Shown piece by piece: positions 25,605-32,432 of a stretch of 45,486 nt of DNA. Both the position numbers and the translations under genes were made by a program. The stretch is from NCBI GenBank assembly GCA_910577185.1, contig CAJTLR010000001.1, positions 81,477 to 126,962 of the forward strand. Direction: 5' to 3'. The stretch's first letter is position 1; the number at the start of each line of letters is the position of its first letter. Below the pieces are notes generated by a model. It worked only from the letters and a program-made list of their open reading frames with translations, was not told the DNA's origin and made no database searches. Source of the stretch: an uncultured Acetatifactor sp. Lineage in GTDB: Bacteria; Bacillota; Clostridia; Lachnospirales; Lachnospiraceae.

Positions 25605-26429
25605 ATGGACGAATTGACAAAAAAAGCCCGCCGGCTGCGCAGGGATGTGATAGAGGAAGTCTATCTCTCCTCTGCAGGCCATGTGGGCGGGGATTTAAGT
25701 GTAATGGATATTCTGACAGTACTGTATTTCGGGGTGATGAACGTGTCCCCGGACAACTGGACTTCCCCGGACAGGGACCGTTTTTTCCTCAGCAAGGGAC
25801 ATTGTGCGGACGCACTGTACATGGTGCTGGGGGAGAAGGGTTTTTTTGACAAACAGGAGGCCATCCGGACTTTCAGTGCCTACGGCTCCCGGTTTATCGG
25901 TCATCCGAATACGGATGTGCCGGGAATCGAGATGAATTCCGGTTCCCTGGGACATGGTCTGGCCCTGGGGGTGGGGACGGCCCTGGCAGCAAAAATGGAC
26001 GGCAGAAATTACCGCACTTATGTGGTGCTGGGAGACGGGGAGATGGCGGAAGGTTCCAATTATGAGGCCATGATGGCGGCATCCCACTATCATCTGGACA
26101 ATCTCTGCGCCACGGTGGATTTAAACCGCCTTCAGATCAGCGGAACCACAAAGGAAGTCATGTGCAGTGATGACATGGGGGAAAAGTTCAGGTCTTTCGG
26201 CTGGCATGTGATTTCTGTGGAGGACGGAAATGACTGCGGGCAGCTCCTTGCGGCATACAGGGAAGCGGCCTCCGTGAAAGGCCGTCCCACCGTGCTGCTG
26301 GCCCACACCGTGAAAGGCAGGGGGGTTTCCTTTATGGAGGGCAACAAGAGCTGGCATCACGGCGTGATGACGGAGGAACAGTATCGGACCGCAGTGCGGG
26401 AACTGGAGGAGGTGGCAGACCATGAATAA
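25605..26429 (+). CDS. Transketolase, N-terminal (TPP-binding) subunit
   Basis: 274 residues, ATG 25605 two bases after the isomerase stop, with GGAAAGGA upstream. It carries the thiamine diphosphate motif, GDGEMAEGSNYEA at about 144-156, ending about 30 residues on in DLNRLQ, and the early HVGGDLS and SKGHCADALY segments typical of transketolase subunit A. One-piece transketolases are about 660 residues; in many anaerobes the enzyme is split as here. It overlaps subunit B by 8 bases. Being in a sugar-specific operon it is probably not the housekeeping pentose-phosphate enzyme but acts on the ketose phosphate made by the neighbouring isomerase and kinase, as AptA does in apiose catabolism. 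Confidence 0.93.
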   Translation: MDELTKKARRLRRDVIEEVYLSSAGHVGGDLSVMDILTVLYFGVMNVSPDNWTSPDRDRFFLSKGHCADALYMVLGEKGFFDKQEAIRTFSAYGSRFIGHPNTDVPGIEMNSGSLGHGLALGVGTALAAKMDGRNYRTYVVLGDGEMAEGSNYEAMMAASHYHLDNLCATVDLNRLQISGTTKEVMCSDDMGEKFRSFGWHVISVEDGNDCGQLLAAYREAASVKGRPTVLLAHTVKGRGVSFMEGNKSWHHGVMTEEQYRTAVRELEEVADHE

Positions 26430-27357
26430 GATAACCAACCGTCAGGTGATTTGTGATACTTTGATGGAAGCGGCAGAACAGGACAGGGATATTGTGGTGG
26501 TATGCTCCGATTCCAGAGGTTCTGCGTCCCTGTCCGCTTTTGCGGAAAAGTATCCCGGGCAGTTTGTGGAGATGGGAATTGCGGAGCAGAACCTGGTGAC
26601 AGTTTCCGCTGGACTTGCTTCCTGCGGGAAAAAGGTATTTGCGGCTTCCCCGGCCTGTTTTCTTTCCACCAGAAGCTACGAGCAGGCAAAGGTGGATGTG
26701 GCGTATTCCAAATCCAATGTGACTTTGGTGGGCATCAGCGGGGGCGTCAGTTACGGCGCCCTGGGCATGACGCACCATTCCTGTCAGGATATTGCGGCTT
26801 TTGCGGCCCTGCCGGATATGAGGGTATATCTGCCCAGTGACCGCTTCCAGACAGAAAAACTGATGAAAGAACTGCTGAAGGATCATCTGCCGGCCTATGT
26901 GAGGGTGAGCCGTTCGGCTACGGAGGATGTGTACAGCCGGGAGATGGATTTTACCCTGAACCGGGCAAATGTGCTGCTGGAAGGGGCGGATATCCTGCTG
27001 GTGGCCTGCGGGGAGATGGTGCCGGGGGCATATGAGGCGGCAAAAACGCTGCGGGAGGAAGGGTATGACGTGGGACTTCTGGATATGTACTGTGTGAAGC
27101 CCCTGGATGAAAAGACGCTTCTGAAAGCCGCGGAGACGGTGAAACTGGTGGTGACGGTGGAAGAGCATTCTCCTTTCGGGGGACTGGGGAGCATCACAGC
27201 CCAGACGCTGTCCGCCCACAGTCCCAGGAGACTGCTCTCCCTGGCGCTTCCGGACGGACACATGATCGGCGGCACAAACAAGGAGATTTTTGCCCATTAC
27301 GGACTGGACGCGGAGGGAATCGCGAAATCTGTCCGGGAAGCATACTGTGAAAAATAA
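26422..27357 (+). CDS. Transketolase, C-terminal subunit
   Basis: 311 residues, ATG 26422, overlapping the N-terminal subunit by 8 bases, so the two are coupled. It contains the pyrimidine-binding domain with the catalytic Glu 55 in VEMGIAEQNLV and the C-terminal transketolase domain (VTVEEHSPFGGLGS). Pairs with the upstream subunit to form the active enzyme. The stop codon lies inside an 11-bp perfect hairpin (27345-27368), which may slow or attenuate transcription into the kinase gene. Confidence 0.94.
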   Translation: MNKITNRQVICDTLMEAAEQDRDIVVVCSDSRGSASLSAFAEKYPGQFVEMGIAEQNLVTVSAGLASCGKKVFAASPACFLSTRSYEQAKVDVAYSKSNVTLVGISGGVSYGALGMTHHSCQDIAAFAALPDMRVYLPSDRFQTEKLMKELLKDHLPAYVRVSRSATEDVYSREMDFTLNRANVLLEGADILLVACGEMVPGAYEAAKTLREEGYDVGLLDMYCVKPLDEKTLLKAAETVKLVVTVEEHSPFGGLGSITAQTLSAHSPRRLLSLALPDGHMIGGTNKEIFAHYGLDAEGIAKSVREAYCEK

Positions 27358-27422
27358 ATTTTTCACAGGCAAATTTGTGCTTAGGCCCAAATTCGCGCAC
27401 TGAACAGGAATGGAGGATTACC
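27345..27422 (+). other. Structured leader before the kinase, related in layout to the 95-nt element
   Basis: CTGTGAAAAAT (27345-27355) and ATTTTTCACAG (27358-27368) form a perfect 11-bp hairpin with a two-base loop. GCAAATTTG (27369-27377) pairs at eight of nine positions with CAAATTCGC (27388-27396). An AATGGAGG ribosome site (27409-27416) and an ATG at 27423 follow. The order (AT-rich 11-bp hairpin, a stem containing TTTGTG, then ATGGAGG and ATG) matches the three 95-nt leaders, but the sequence is different and shorter. Confidence 0.55.
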
Positions 27423-27539
27423 ATGAAAAAACCGGCCCCGCGTAAAGGCGCCGGCGAAACCAGAAGGCAGAGGGTTTGTTATGAAATATATCATCGGAAT
27501 CGACCAGAGTACCCAGGGAACCAAGGCAGTACTGTTTGA
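27423..27539 (+). CDS. Possible small leader ORF overlapping the kinase start
   Basis: A 38-codon frame begins with MKKPAPRKGAGETRRQRVC and has a better ribosome site (GGAGG at 27412-27416, six bases before the ATG) than the kinase. It runs in another frame across the kinase start and ends at 27539. It could be a regulatory upstream ORF that couples translation, or a chance frame. No homology is recognised. Confidence 0.3.
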   Translation: MKKPAPRKGAGETRRQRVCYEIYHRNRPEYPGNQGSTV

Positions 27540-28953
27540 CGGGGAAGGAAACATCGTACACCGGGCCGATGTGCCCCACAGGCAGATGATCAACGAACTG
27601 GGCTGGGTCTCCCATGACCCGGAAGAAATATACCGGAACGTAATCCGGGCAGTGAAGATGGCGGTGGAAGGGGCAGGCATTTCCCGGGAAAGCCTGGCCG
27701 CCATAGGGATCAGCAACCAGAGAGAGACTACGGTTCTTTGGGACAAGGATGGCAGGCCCCTGAATCCTGCCATCGTCTGGCAGTGCAACCGGGCCGAGAA
27801 AATAGTGGAGAGACGAAAGGAATGCGGACAGCTGGTCTTTGAAAAATCCGGGATTCCGCTGTCGGCCTATTTTCCCGGGGCGAAAATGGCCTGGCTTATG
27901 GAGCAGGTGGTTCCGGGGCTGCCCAGAGATACAAAACTGCATTTCGGCACGGTGGACAGCTGGCTCTTGTACAGATTAACGAAAAACCGTATATACAGGA
28001 CGGATTTTTCCAATGCATCCCGCACCCAGCTTTTCAATCTGCGCACGCTGACCTGGGATCCGGAGCTTTGCAGGATTTTCGGTGTCCCCATGGAGGCCCT
28101 GCCCGGGGTCTGTGACAGTGACAGCTGTTTCGGAACCACGGACTTCGAGGGCTTCCTGGATAAAGAGATTCCGATTCTGTCCATGCTGGGAGATTCCCAT
28201 GCGGCGCTGTTCGGGCAGGGATGTCATGAAAGCGGCATGGTAAAGGCCACTTACGGGACAGGCTCTTCGGTGATGATGAATATCGGGAAAGCTTTCGTGC
28301 AGAGCAGGAACGGCCTGGCCACGTCCCTGGCCTGGGGGCTGGGCGGCAGAGTGACCTACGTGCTGGAGGGAAACATTAACTATACGGGAGCGGTGATCAC
28401 CTGGCTGAAAGAGGATCTGGGACTGATTGCTTCCCCGGGAGAGACAGAGGCGCTGGCCCGGCAGGCAAATCCCGTGGACACAAGCGTGCTGGTGCCTGCT
28501 TTTACCGGTCTGTCCGCCCCTTATTGGAAAGGGGAGGCAAAGGCCCTGCTGTGCGGTATGAGCCGCACCACGGGACGGGCGGAGATTGTCAGGGCCGCTT
28601 TGGACAGCATCGCTTTTCAGGTGGCGGATGTGCTGAATGCCATGGGACAGGACAGCGGCTGTGCCCTGCAGGAGCTCCGGACGGATGGGGGACCCACCGG
28701 AAATGCCTATCTGATGCAGACCCAGAGCGATCTGGCGCAGGTAAATGTAAGCGCCGCGGGACAGGAAGAACTGTCGGCCATAGGAGCGGCTTACCTGGCG
28801 GGACTTTCCGCAGGGATTTATCGCAGGGAAGAACTGTTTTCCCGGATGGAGTACAAAAAATATCAGCCCCGAATGGAGGAAGCGGGCAGGCAGGAACGAT
28901 ATGCCGCCTGGAAAAAAGCTGTGGAAATGGTTTACAGCTCTGCCTTCCTGTAA
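27481..28953 (+). CDS. FGGY-family carbohydrate kinase (glycerol kinase-like fold)
   Basis: 490 residues, ATG 27481 with GAGGG upstream. ATP-dependent kinase for a sugar, ketose or polyol. The N-terminal phosphate motif is DQSTQGTKAVLFD (8-20); LGDSHAALFGQG has Asp 238 where the family catalytic base lies; KATYGTGSSVMMN and later VPAFTGLSAPYW and LRTDGGPTGN are the adenine-side motifs. The C-terminal half resembles glycerol kinase more than xylulokinase. Last gene of the isomerase-transketolase operon, so it probably phosphorylates the ketose product of the isomerase. Its 3' end overlaps the convergent dehydratase gene by 22 bases. Confidence 0.92.
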   Translation: MKYIIGIDQSTQGTKAVLFDGEGNIVHRADVPHRQMINELGWVSHDPEEIYRNVIRAVKMAVEGAGISRESLAAIGISNQRETTVLWDKDGRPLNPAIVWQCNRAEKIVERRKECGQLVFEKSGIPLSAYFPGAKMAWLMEQVVPGLPRDTKLHFGTVDSWLLYRLTKNRIYRTDFSNASRTQLFNLRTLTWDPELCRIFGVPMEALPGVCDSDSCFGTTDFEGFLDKEIPILSMLGDSHAALFGQGCHESGMVKATYGTGSSVMMNIGKAFVQSRNGLATSLAWGLGGRVTYVLEGNINYTGAVITWLKEDLGLIASPGETEALARQANPVDTSVLVPAFTGLSAPYWKGEAKALLCGMSRTTGRAEIVRAALDSIAFQVADVLNAMGQDSGCALQELRTDGGPTGNAYLMQTQSDLAQVNVSAAGQEELSAIGAAYLAGLSAGIYRREELFSRMEYKKYQPRMEEAGRQERYAAWKKAVEMVYSSAFL

Positions 28954-30050
28954 CTGTGGCATTGTCTTTCTATCAGCTCCCAGTCCAGTTCCCCGCCGAT
29001 GCCGGGGGTCTGCGGCACATGAATGATTCCCTTCTCGTCGATGGGAAGCAGGCCCTTCATGGGGAACCGGAAATCTTCCTCAGGGACGAAATACTCAAAA
29101 TATTCGCAGTTGCGGACCGCGCAGGACACATGGAGATTTACCAGATCCATAAAGTTCATGGTAGTGGTATGAATCTCACAGTTGATTCCGAAGGCCTCCG
29201 CCATATGGCAGATTTTCAGGGTGCCGGTGATGCCGTCTTTCCAGGACACATCGGCGCGGACAATATCGGCTGCCTTCTGGGCGATGACCTGGGCCACACC
29301 CCAGTGGGCGCCCCTTGTGGTCTCGGTGGCGGCGATGGGAATATCCAGGGCCTCGCAGAGACGGGTGTATTTATATAATTCAAAGTCACGGAAAGGTTCC
29401 TCGAACCATTTATAGTTGAGACGTTCCAGGTCACGGCCCACGGCAATGGCCTGGTCCAGGGTGTATTCCGCCACCGGGTCGCTCATGAGAATCATGTCGT
29501 CTCCCAGCGCCTCCCGGAGGGCATGGTGAATTTCCATGTCCAGCGTGTAGGGGCCGGGGGGATGGGCTTTGTAGATTTTAATGCCTTTGCTCTTGTAGGC
29601 CAGCGCCTCCTGAATATAGTCGTCAGCGGTGTCGTAGAAAAGGCTGCTGGCGTAGACCGGCAGTTCCTCACGGTAAGCGCCGATATATTTGTAGAGGGGC
29701 AGACCTGCCTCTTTGGCACAGATATCCCACAGTGCAACATCCACGGGACCGGGCAGATACACAGGGAAAAAGGTCAGGTGCCGGTCAATGTTCCAGAGAT
29801 CATGCCATATCTTTTCACGATCATGGGGATCCCTGCCCAGGACCACCGGGGCAATGTTGTCGTGGAGATAGCTTTCGGTGACATTGCCGCTTCTGGCTGC
29901 CAGGGCAGTGGCCAGCCCTTCGATTCCGGTGTCGGTGGTGAGCCTGATGACGATCACGTCCCAGTCCATGGCGCCGCTACCCCTGCGTTTCTCGTCAAAA
30001 AGGCATTTGTCACGCTTTACCCACCAGGTTTCAAATTTCTCGATTTTCAT
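28932..30050 (-). CDS. Enolase-superfamily sugar-acid dehydratase (mandelate racemase/MLE type)
   Basis: 372 residues from ATG 30050 (AAAGGAG eight bases upstream; an in-frame TTG at 30068 is less likely). The N-terminal capping domain is followed by a TIM barrel. The three Mg ligands are visible: Asp 191 (LMSDPVAEY), Glu 217 (WFEEPF) and Glu 243 (ATETTRG). Bases Lys 158 and Lys 161 in KIYKAH and His 294 in EIHTTTMN fit a dehydratase that removes water from an aldonic or aldaric acid. Substrate cannot be read from the sequence; rhamnonate, fuconate, galactarate or gluconate-type acids are possible. Probably co-transcribed after the GntR gene and divergent from the uronate operon. It overlaps the kinase gene tail-to-tail. 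Confidence 0.9.
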   Translation of the reverse strand: MKIEKFETWWVKRDKCLFDEKRRGSGAMDWDVIVIRLTTDTGIEGLATALAARSGNVTESYLHDNIAPVVLGRDPHDREKIWHDLWNIDRHLTFFPVYLPGPVDVALWDICAKEAGLPLYKYIGAYREELPVYASSLFYDTADDYIQEALAYKSKGIKIYKAHPPGPYTLDMEIHHALREALGDDMILMSDPVAEYTLDQAIAVGRDLERLNYKWFEEPFRDFELYKYTRLCEALDIPIAATETTRGAHWGVAQVIAQKAADIVRADVSWKDGITGTLKICHMAEAFGINCEIHTTTMNFMDLVNLHVSCAVRNCEYFEYFVPEEDFRFPMKGLLPIDEKGIIHVPQTPGIGGELDWELIERQCHSYRKAEL

Positions 30051-30147
30051 ATTGGGTTCTCCTTTCAAAGACGCCCCTGTGCAATGGGGGCATAATGGTA
30101 TTGTATCTGATATATTTCCATATTTCCGGCCGGTACCAGCGGGGATG

Positions 30148-30807
30148 TCAGTCGGCTTCCGGAGATGCGCCGTTCCCGTATTTCAGTGCTTTCAGGGAAA
30201 TGATATGGCTTCTGCTGATATGACGGACGCAGGCTTCCTCGATGGCTTTGTCATCTTCCTCCAGGAGGGCGCGGATGATATCATGGTGTTCCAGGTAATA
30301 ATTTTCTTTCTGCGCCATGCCGCGGATGGCATTGTAAATGCCTACACGGTACTGGGTGAACATGACCTTTCCGTAAAAATCCATAAGCATGGGATTGCCC
30401 GTGGCATTGATGAGCGCCTGATGGAATTTTACGTCCAGATCAAAATATTTTTCGTCATCCCGGATATCCAGATGCTCAAACAGGGAGTCATAATCCAGCA
30501 GGGTACCCTTGTCAAACCGCTGCTTATATTTGACGGCCGAAATGGGTTCCAGGAGTCTGCGGATCTGGTACATCTCATTAATCTGAAATTCGGTGATGGC
30601 ACAGGCAAAGGTTCCTTTCCTGGGACGGATTTCAATCAGTCCTTCTTCCTTCAGGGCCAGAAGCGCTTCCCGGACCGGAGTCCTGCCGATGCCGGTCTCT
30701 TCCATGATTTTCAGTTCATTGACGGCTTCCCCGGGCATATACTGACACATTTTCAGCTTGTGCCGGATATGCTGGTAAGCTTTTTCCTTTAAAGTGGGAG
30801 TTTTCAA
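30148..30807 (-). CDS. GntR-family regulator, FadR/FCD subfamily
   Basis: 219 residues. The start is a TTG at 30807 with GAAAGGAAA upstream; no ATG lies before the DNA-binding domain. Winged helix at about 1-70 (KMCQYMPGEAVNELKI, GIGRTPVREALLALKEEGLI, RPRKGTFACAI) and an all-helical FCD ligand domain with metal-binding His candidates (DVKFHQALINATGN, HHDIIRALLEEDD, HISRSH). Such regulators commonly respond to sugar acids and control hexuronate genes (UxuR and ExuR are E. coli examples). Palindromic sites sit on its own promoter and at the divergent uronate promoter. Confidence 0.94.
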   Translation of the reverse strand: MKTPTLKEKAYQHIRHKLKMCQYMPGEAVNELKIMEETGIGRTPVREALLALKEEGLIEIRPRKGTFACAITEFQINEMYQIRRLLEPISAVKYKQRFDKGTLLDYDSLFEHLDIRDDEKYFDLDVKFHQALINATGNPMLMDFYGKVMFTQYRVGIYNAIRGMAQKENYYLEHHDIIRALLEEDDKAIEEACVRHISRSHIISLKALKYGNGASPEAD

Positions 30808-30885
30808 TACGTTTCCTTTCCGCAGCGGGACATGTCTCCGTGCAGTGTCTCGCTGTCTGGCATGGCCGGTGTATAGAAGTTAGTG

Positions 30886-30899
30886 CTATGATATCATAG
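30886..30899. promoter_or_regulatory. 14-bp perfect palindrome over the gntR-type promoter
   Basis: CTATGATATCATAG covers the -10 box (30888-30893) of the regulator gene, a position for autorepression. It shares the TGATAT core with the two sites further right. Confidence 0.6.
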
Positions 30900-30916
30900 G
30901 GAGAACAAAAAATCAA
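30888..30916 (-). promoter_or_regulatory. Promoter of the GntR-type regulator gene
   Basis: Minus strand TTGATT (30911-30916), 17-base spacer, TATCAT (30888-30893). Start predicted near 30881, about 75 bases before the TTG start codon. Confidence 0.6.
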
Positions 30917-30918
30917 TC

Positions 30919-30932
30919 TGTAATATATCACA
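30919..30932. promoter_or_regulatory. Putative GntR operator 1
   Basis: TGTAATATATCACA is a near-palindrome of the form TGTnATATATnACA, and the same form recurs at 31021. It lies just upstream of the regulator -35 box. Confidence 0.6.
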
Positions 30933-30987
30933 GAAATGAAAAACTGGTAACAGTTAAAAATGCCGGAAAGAAAGGCTAAAATGATGG

Positions 30988-31016
30988 TTGAAAACAGGAC
31001 ACCCATGTGATATGAT
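30988..31016 (+). promoter_or_regulatory. Promoter of the uronate operon
   Basis: TTGAAA (30988-30993), 17-base spacer, TATGAT (31011-31016); start near 31023. The transcript would have a leader of about 240 bases, including a CAGACC/GGTCTG hairpin (31101-31115) and the 95-nt element. Confidence 0.72.
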
Positions 31017-31020
31017 TCTA

Positions 31021-31034
31021 TGTGATATATGACA
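31021..31034. promoter_or_regulatory. Putative GntR operator 2 at the uronate operon start site
   Basis: TGTGATATATGACA matches TGTnATATATnACA and sits on the predicted transcript start. ATGTGATAT also occurs 15 bases earlier (31005-31013), over the -10 box, so two half-sites are phased there. Confidence 0.6.
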
Positions 31035-31100
31035 GAAATAAAAATAAAATTATCTGAATTTTCTGAAAATAAAGCCAAATCAGTGAGAGGCGGGCTATGT

Positions 31101-31115
31101 CAGACCTTTGGTCTG
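31101..31115 (+). other. Leader hairpin in the uronate operon mRNA
   Basis: CAGACC (31101-31106) and GGTCTG (31110-31115) form a tight hairpin with a TTT loop; GGGC and GCCC flank it. No T-run follows. Role unknown. Confidence 0.4.
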
Positions 31116-31166
31116 TCATCAAAGTGCCCTGCCATACCAGTACTGATTGATGCGAAGGAGGTATAA

Positions 31167-31261
31167 GATTGAAAATTGAAAATTTTCAATCCCAAGTTTG
31201 TGTCTGCGCGGCATCCACAAACTTGACATGCGCAAAAGGACGCGCAGAAATGGAGGAAAAA
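31167..31261 (+). other. Conserved structured leader element, copy 2 (before RraA-like gene)
   Basis: Same 95-nt layout as at 17816: hairpin arms 31167-31177/31181-31191 (perfect), 31193-31202/31216-31225 (perfect), and the loop at 31203-31212 pairing with 31239-31248 at nine of ten positions. GGAGG (31252-31256) then precedes ATG 31262 by five bases. Upstream, AAGGAGG (31155-31161) sits seven bases before the in-frame TTG at 31169, an excellent ribosome site for a translated leader, so the peptide reading cannot be dismissed here. Confidence 0.87.
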
Positions 31262-31915
31262 ATGCAGGAGACAGAGTTGTTTGCGTTGATGAAAGAAAAG
31301 CTGTACACGCCGGTGGTGGGGGATATTCTGGATGCGAAGGGATATATGCACCAGTTCCTGCCCCAGAAAATCCGGCCTATACGGGATGACATGAAACTGG
31401 CGGGAAAGGCCATGACAGTGCTGATGATCGATGTGTTCGGTGTGCAGGAGAAGCCTTTTGGGAGACTCTGCGAATGTCTGGACCAGATCCGGCCCAACGA
31501 GATTTACATAGCAGCAGGCGGCACAGGGCGCTGCGCTTACTGGGGAGAACTGCTGACTGCCACGGCCAGGACAAGAGGAGGGAACGGTGCGGTGGTGGAT
31601 GGATGGCACAGGGATACGCCTCAGGTGCTGGAGCAGAACTGGCCCGTATTTTCCTGGGGCTGTTATGCCCAGGATTCCAGTGTCCGGACCCAGGTGGTGG
31701 ATTTCCGCTGTACCATTGAGATTGGGCAGGTGACCATTCACGACGGGGATTATATTTTCGGGGATGTGGACGGCGTGCTGGTCATTCCGAAGGAAGTGGC
31801 GGCGGAAGTGGTGGAAGAAGCGCTGGAAAAAGCCTCCAAAGAAAAGGGACTACGGAAGGCTGTGGAGGCAGGGATGCCGGTGACGGAGGCATTTGAAAAA
31901 TTCGGCGTTCTGTGA
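31262..31915 (+). CDS. RraA-like / demethylmenaquinone methyltransferase-family protein
   Basis: 217 residues from ATG 31262, with GGAGG five bases upstream. The family includes RNase E inhibitors and class II oxo-acid aldolases (4-hydroxy-4-methyl-2-oxoglutarate aldolase/oxaloacetate decarboxylase). Substrate-site marks are GGTGRCAYWGELLTATA at about 80-96 and GGNGAVVDGWHRD at about 107-119, close to the usual G-G-V-V-DG-RD pattern that binds the metal and keto acid. First gene of the uronate operon; most likely it acts on a keto acid arising from uronate breakdown, possibly as the aldolase, since no KdgA or KdgK is present. That role is inference. Confidence 0.88.
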   Translation: MQETELFALMKEKLYTPVVGDILDAKGYMHQFLPQKIRPIRDDMKLAGKAMTVLMIDVFGVQEKPFGRLCECLDQIRPNEIYIAAGGTGRCAYWGELLTATARTRGGNGAVVDGWHRDTPQVLEQNWPVFSWGCYAQDSSVRTQVVDFRCTIEIGQVTIHDGDYIFGDVDGVLVIPKEVAAEVVEEALEKASKEKGLRKAVEAGMPVTEAFEKFGVL

Positions 31916-32001
31916 CGAAAAAAGGGCCGGAAATACAAAGTGCCGGAACCGGGAATTTTCCGGTCGGCAGCCCTGACAGGAGCGGGAAGAGGAAGTTTAA
32001 A

Positions 32002-32346
32002 ATGGAGAATCAGAAAGCAAGGGCATTTCAGATTGATGCCCGGGACAATGTGGCCACGGCCCTGACCACCATACCCAGGGGGACGTATCTGCTTTTCGGC
32101 GGAGGCGGGGAATCCCGGGAGACGGCGGAAGAGGAAATCCCCAGGGGACATAAAGTGGCCGTAAGGCCGGTGGGGAAAGGGGAGCCGGTGACAAAATACG
32201 GCGTTCCCATCGGGGAGGCCACGGCGGACATCAGACCCGGCCAGTGGGTTCATCTTCACTGCATGAAGAGCTGTTATGATGAGCGCAGCTCCGGTCTGGA
32301 TATTCACACGGGGGCAGCGGGGGATATTTCTTATCAGACAGAATAG
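32002..32346 (+). CDS. UxaA-type dehydratase small subunit (SAF domain)
   Basis: 114 residues from ATG 32002 with AAGAGGAAG upstream; a GTG at 31912 overlapping the previous gene is less likely. It is a compact SAF domain as found at the N-terminus of altronate and galactarate dehydratases, with DNVATALTTIPRGTYLL and GHKVAVRPVGKGEPVTKYG, the latter being the family KY-G-PIG region, and HLHCMKSCYDER near the end. It should form one enzyme with the next gene product, which carries the iron-dependent catalytic part. Split subunits are common in Clostridia. Confidence 0.9.
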   Translation: MENQKARAFQIDARDNVATALTTIPRGTYLLFGGGGESRETAEEEIPRGHKVAVRPVGKGEPVTKYGVPIGEATADIRPGQWVHLHCMKSCYDERSSGLDIHTGAAGDISYQTE

Positions 32347-32432
32347 CGGGGAAGGCCATGGATTTGGAGAATTCCGGGGAAACCCGGCAAAAAGACACCG
32401 GCATAAGGCCGGAACGGAAAGGTGAATGAAAC

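Noticed and set aside
27358..27422. Kinase leader first taken as a fourth full copy of the 95-nt element
   Set aside because: Only the layout and short words such as TTTGTG and ATGGAGG agree; length and stems differ, so it is reported as a separate, weaker case.
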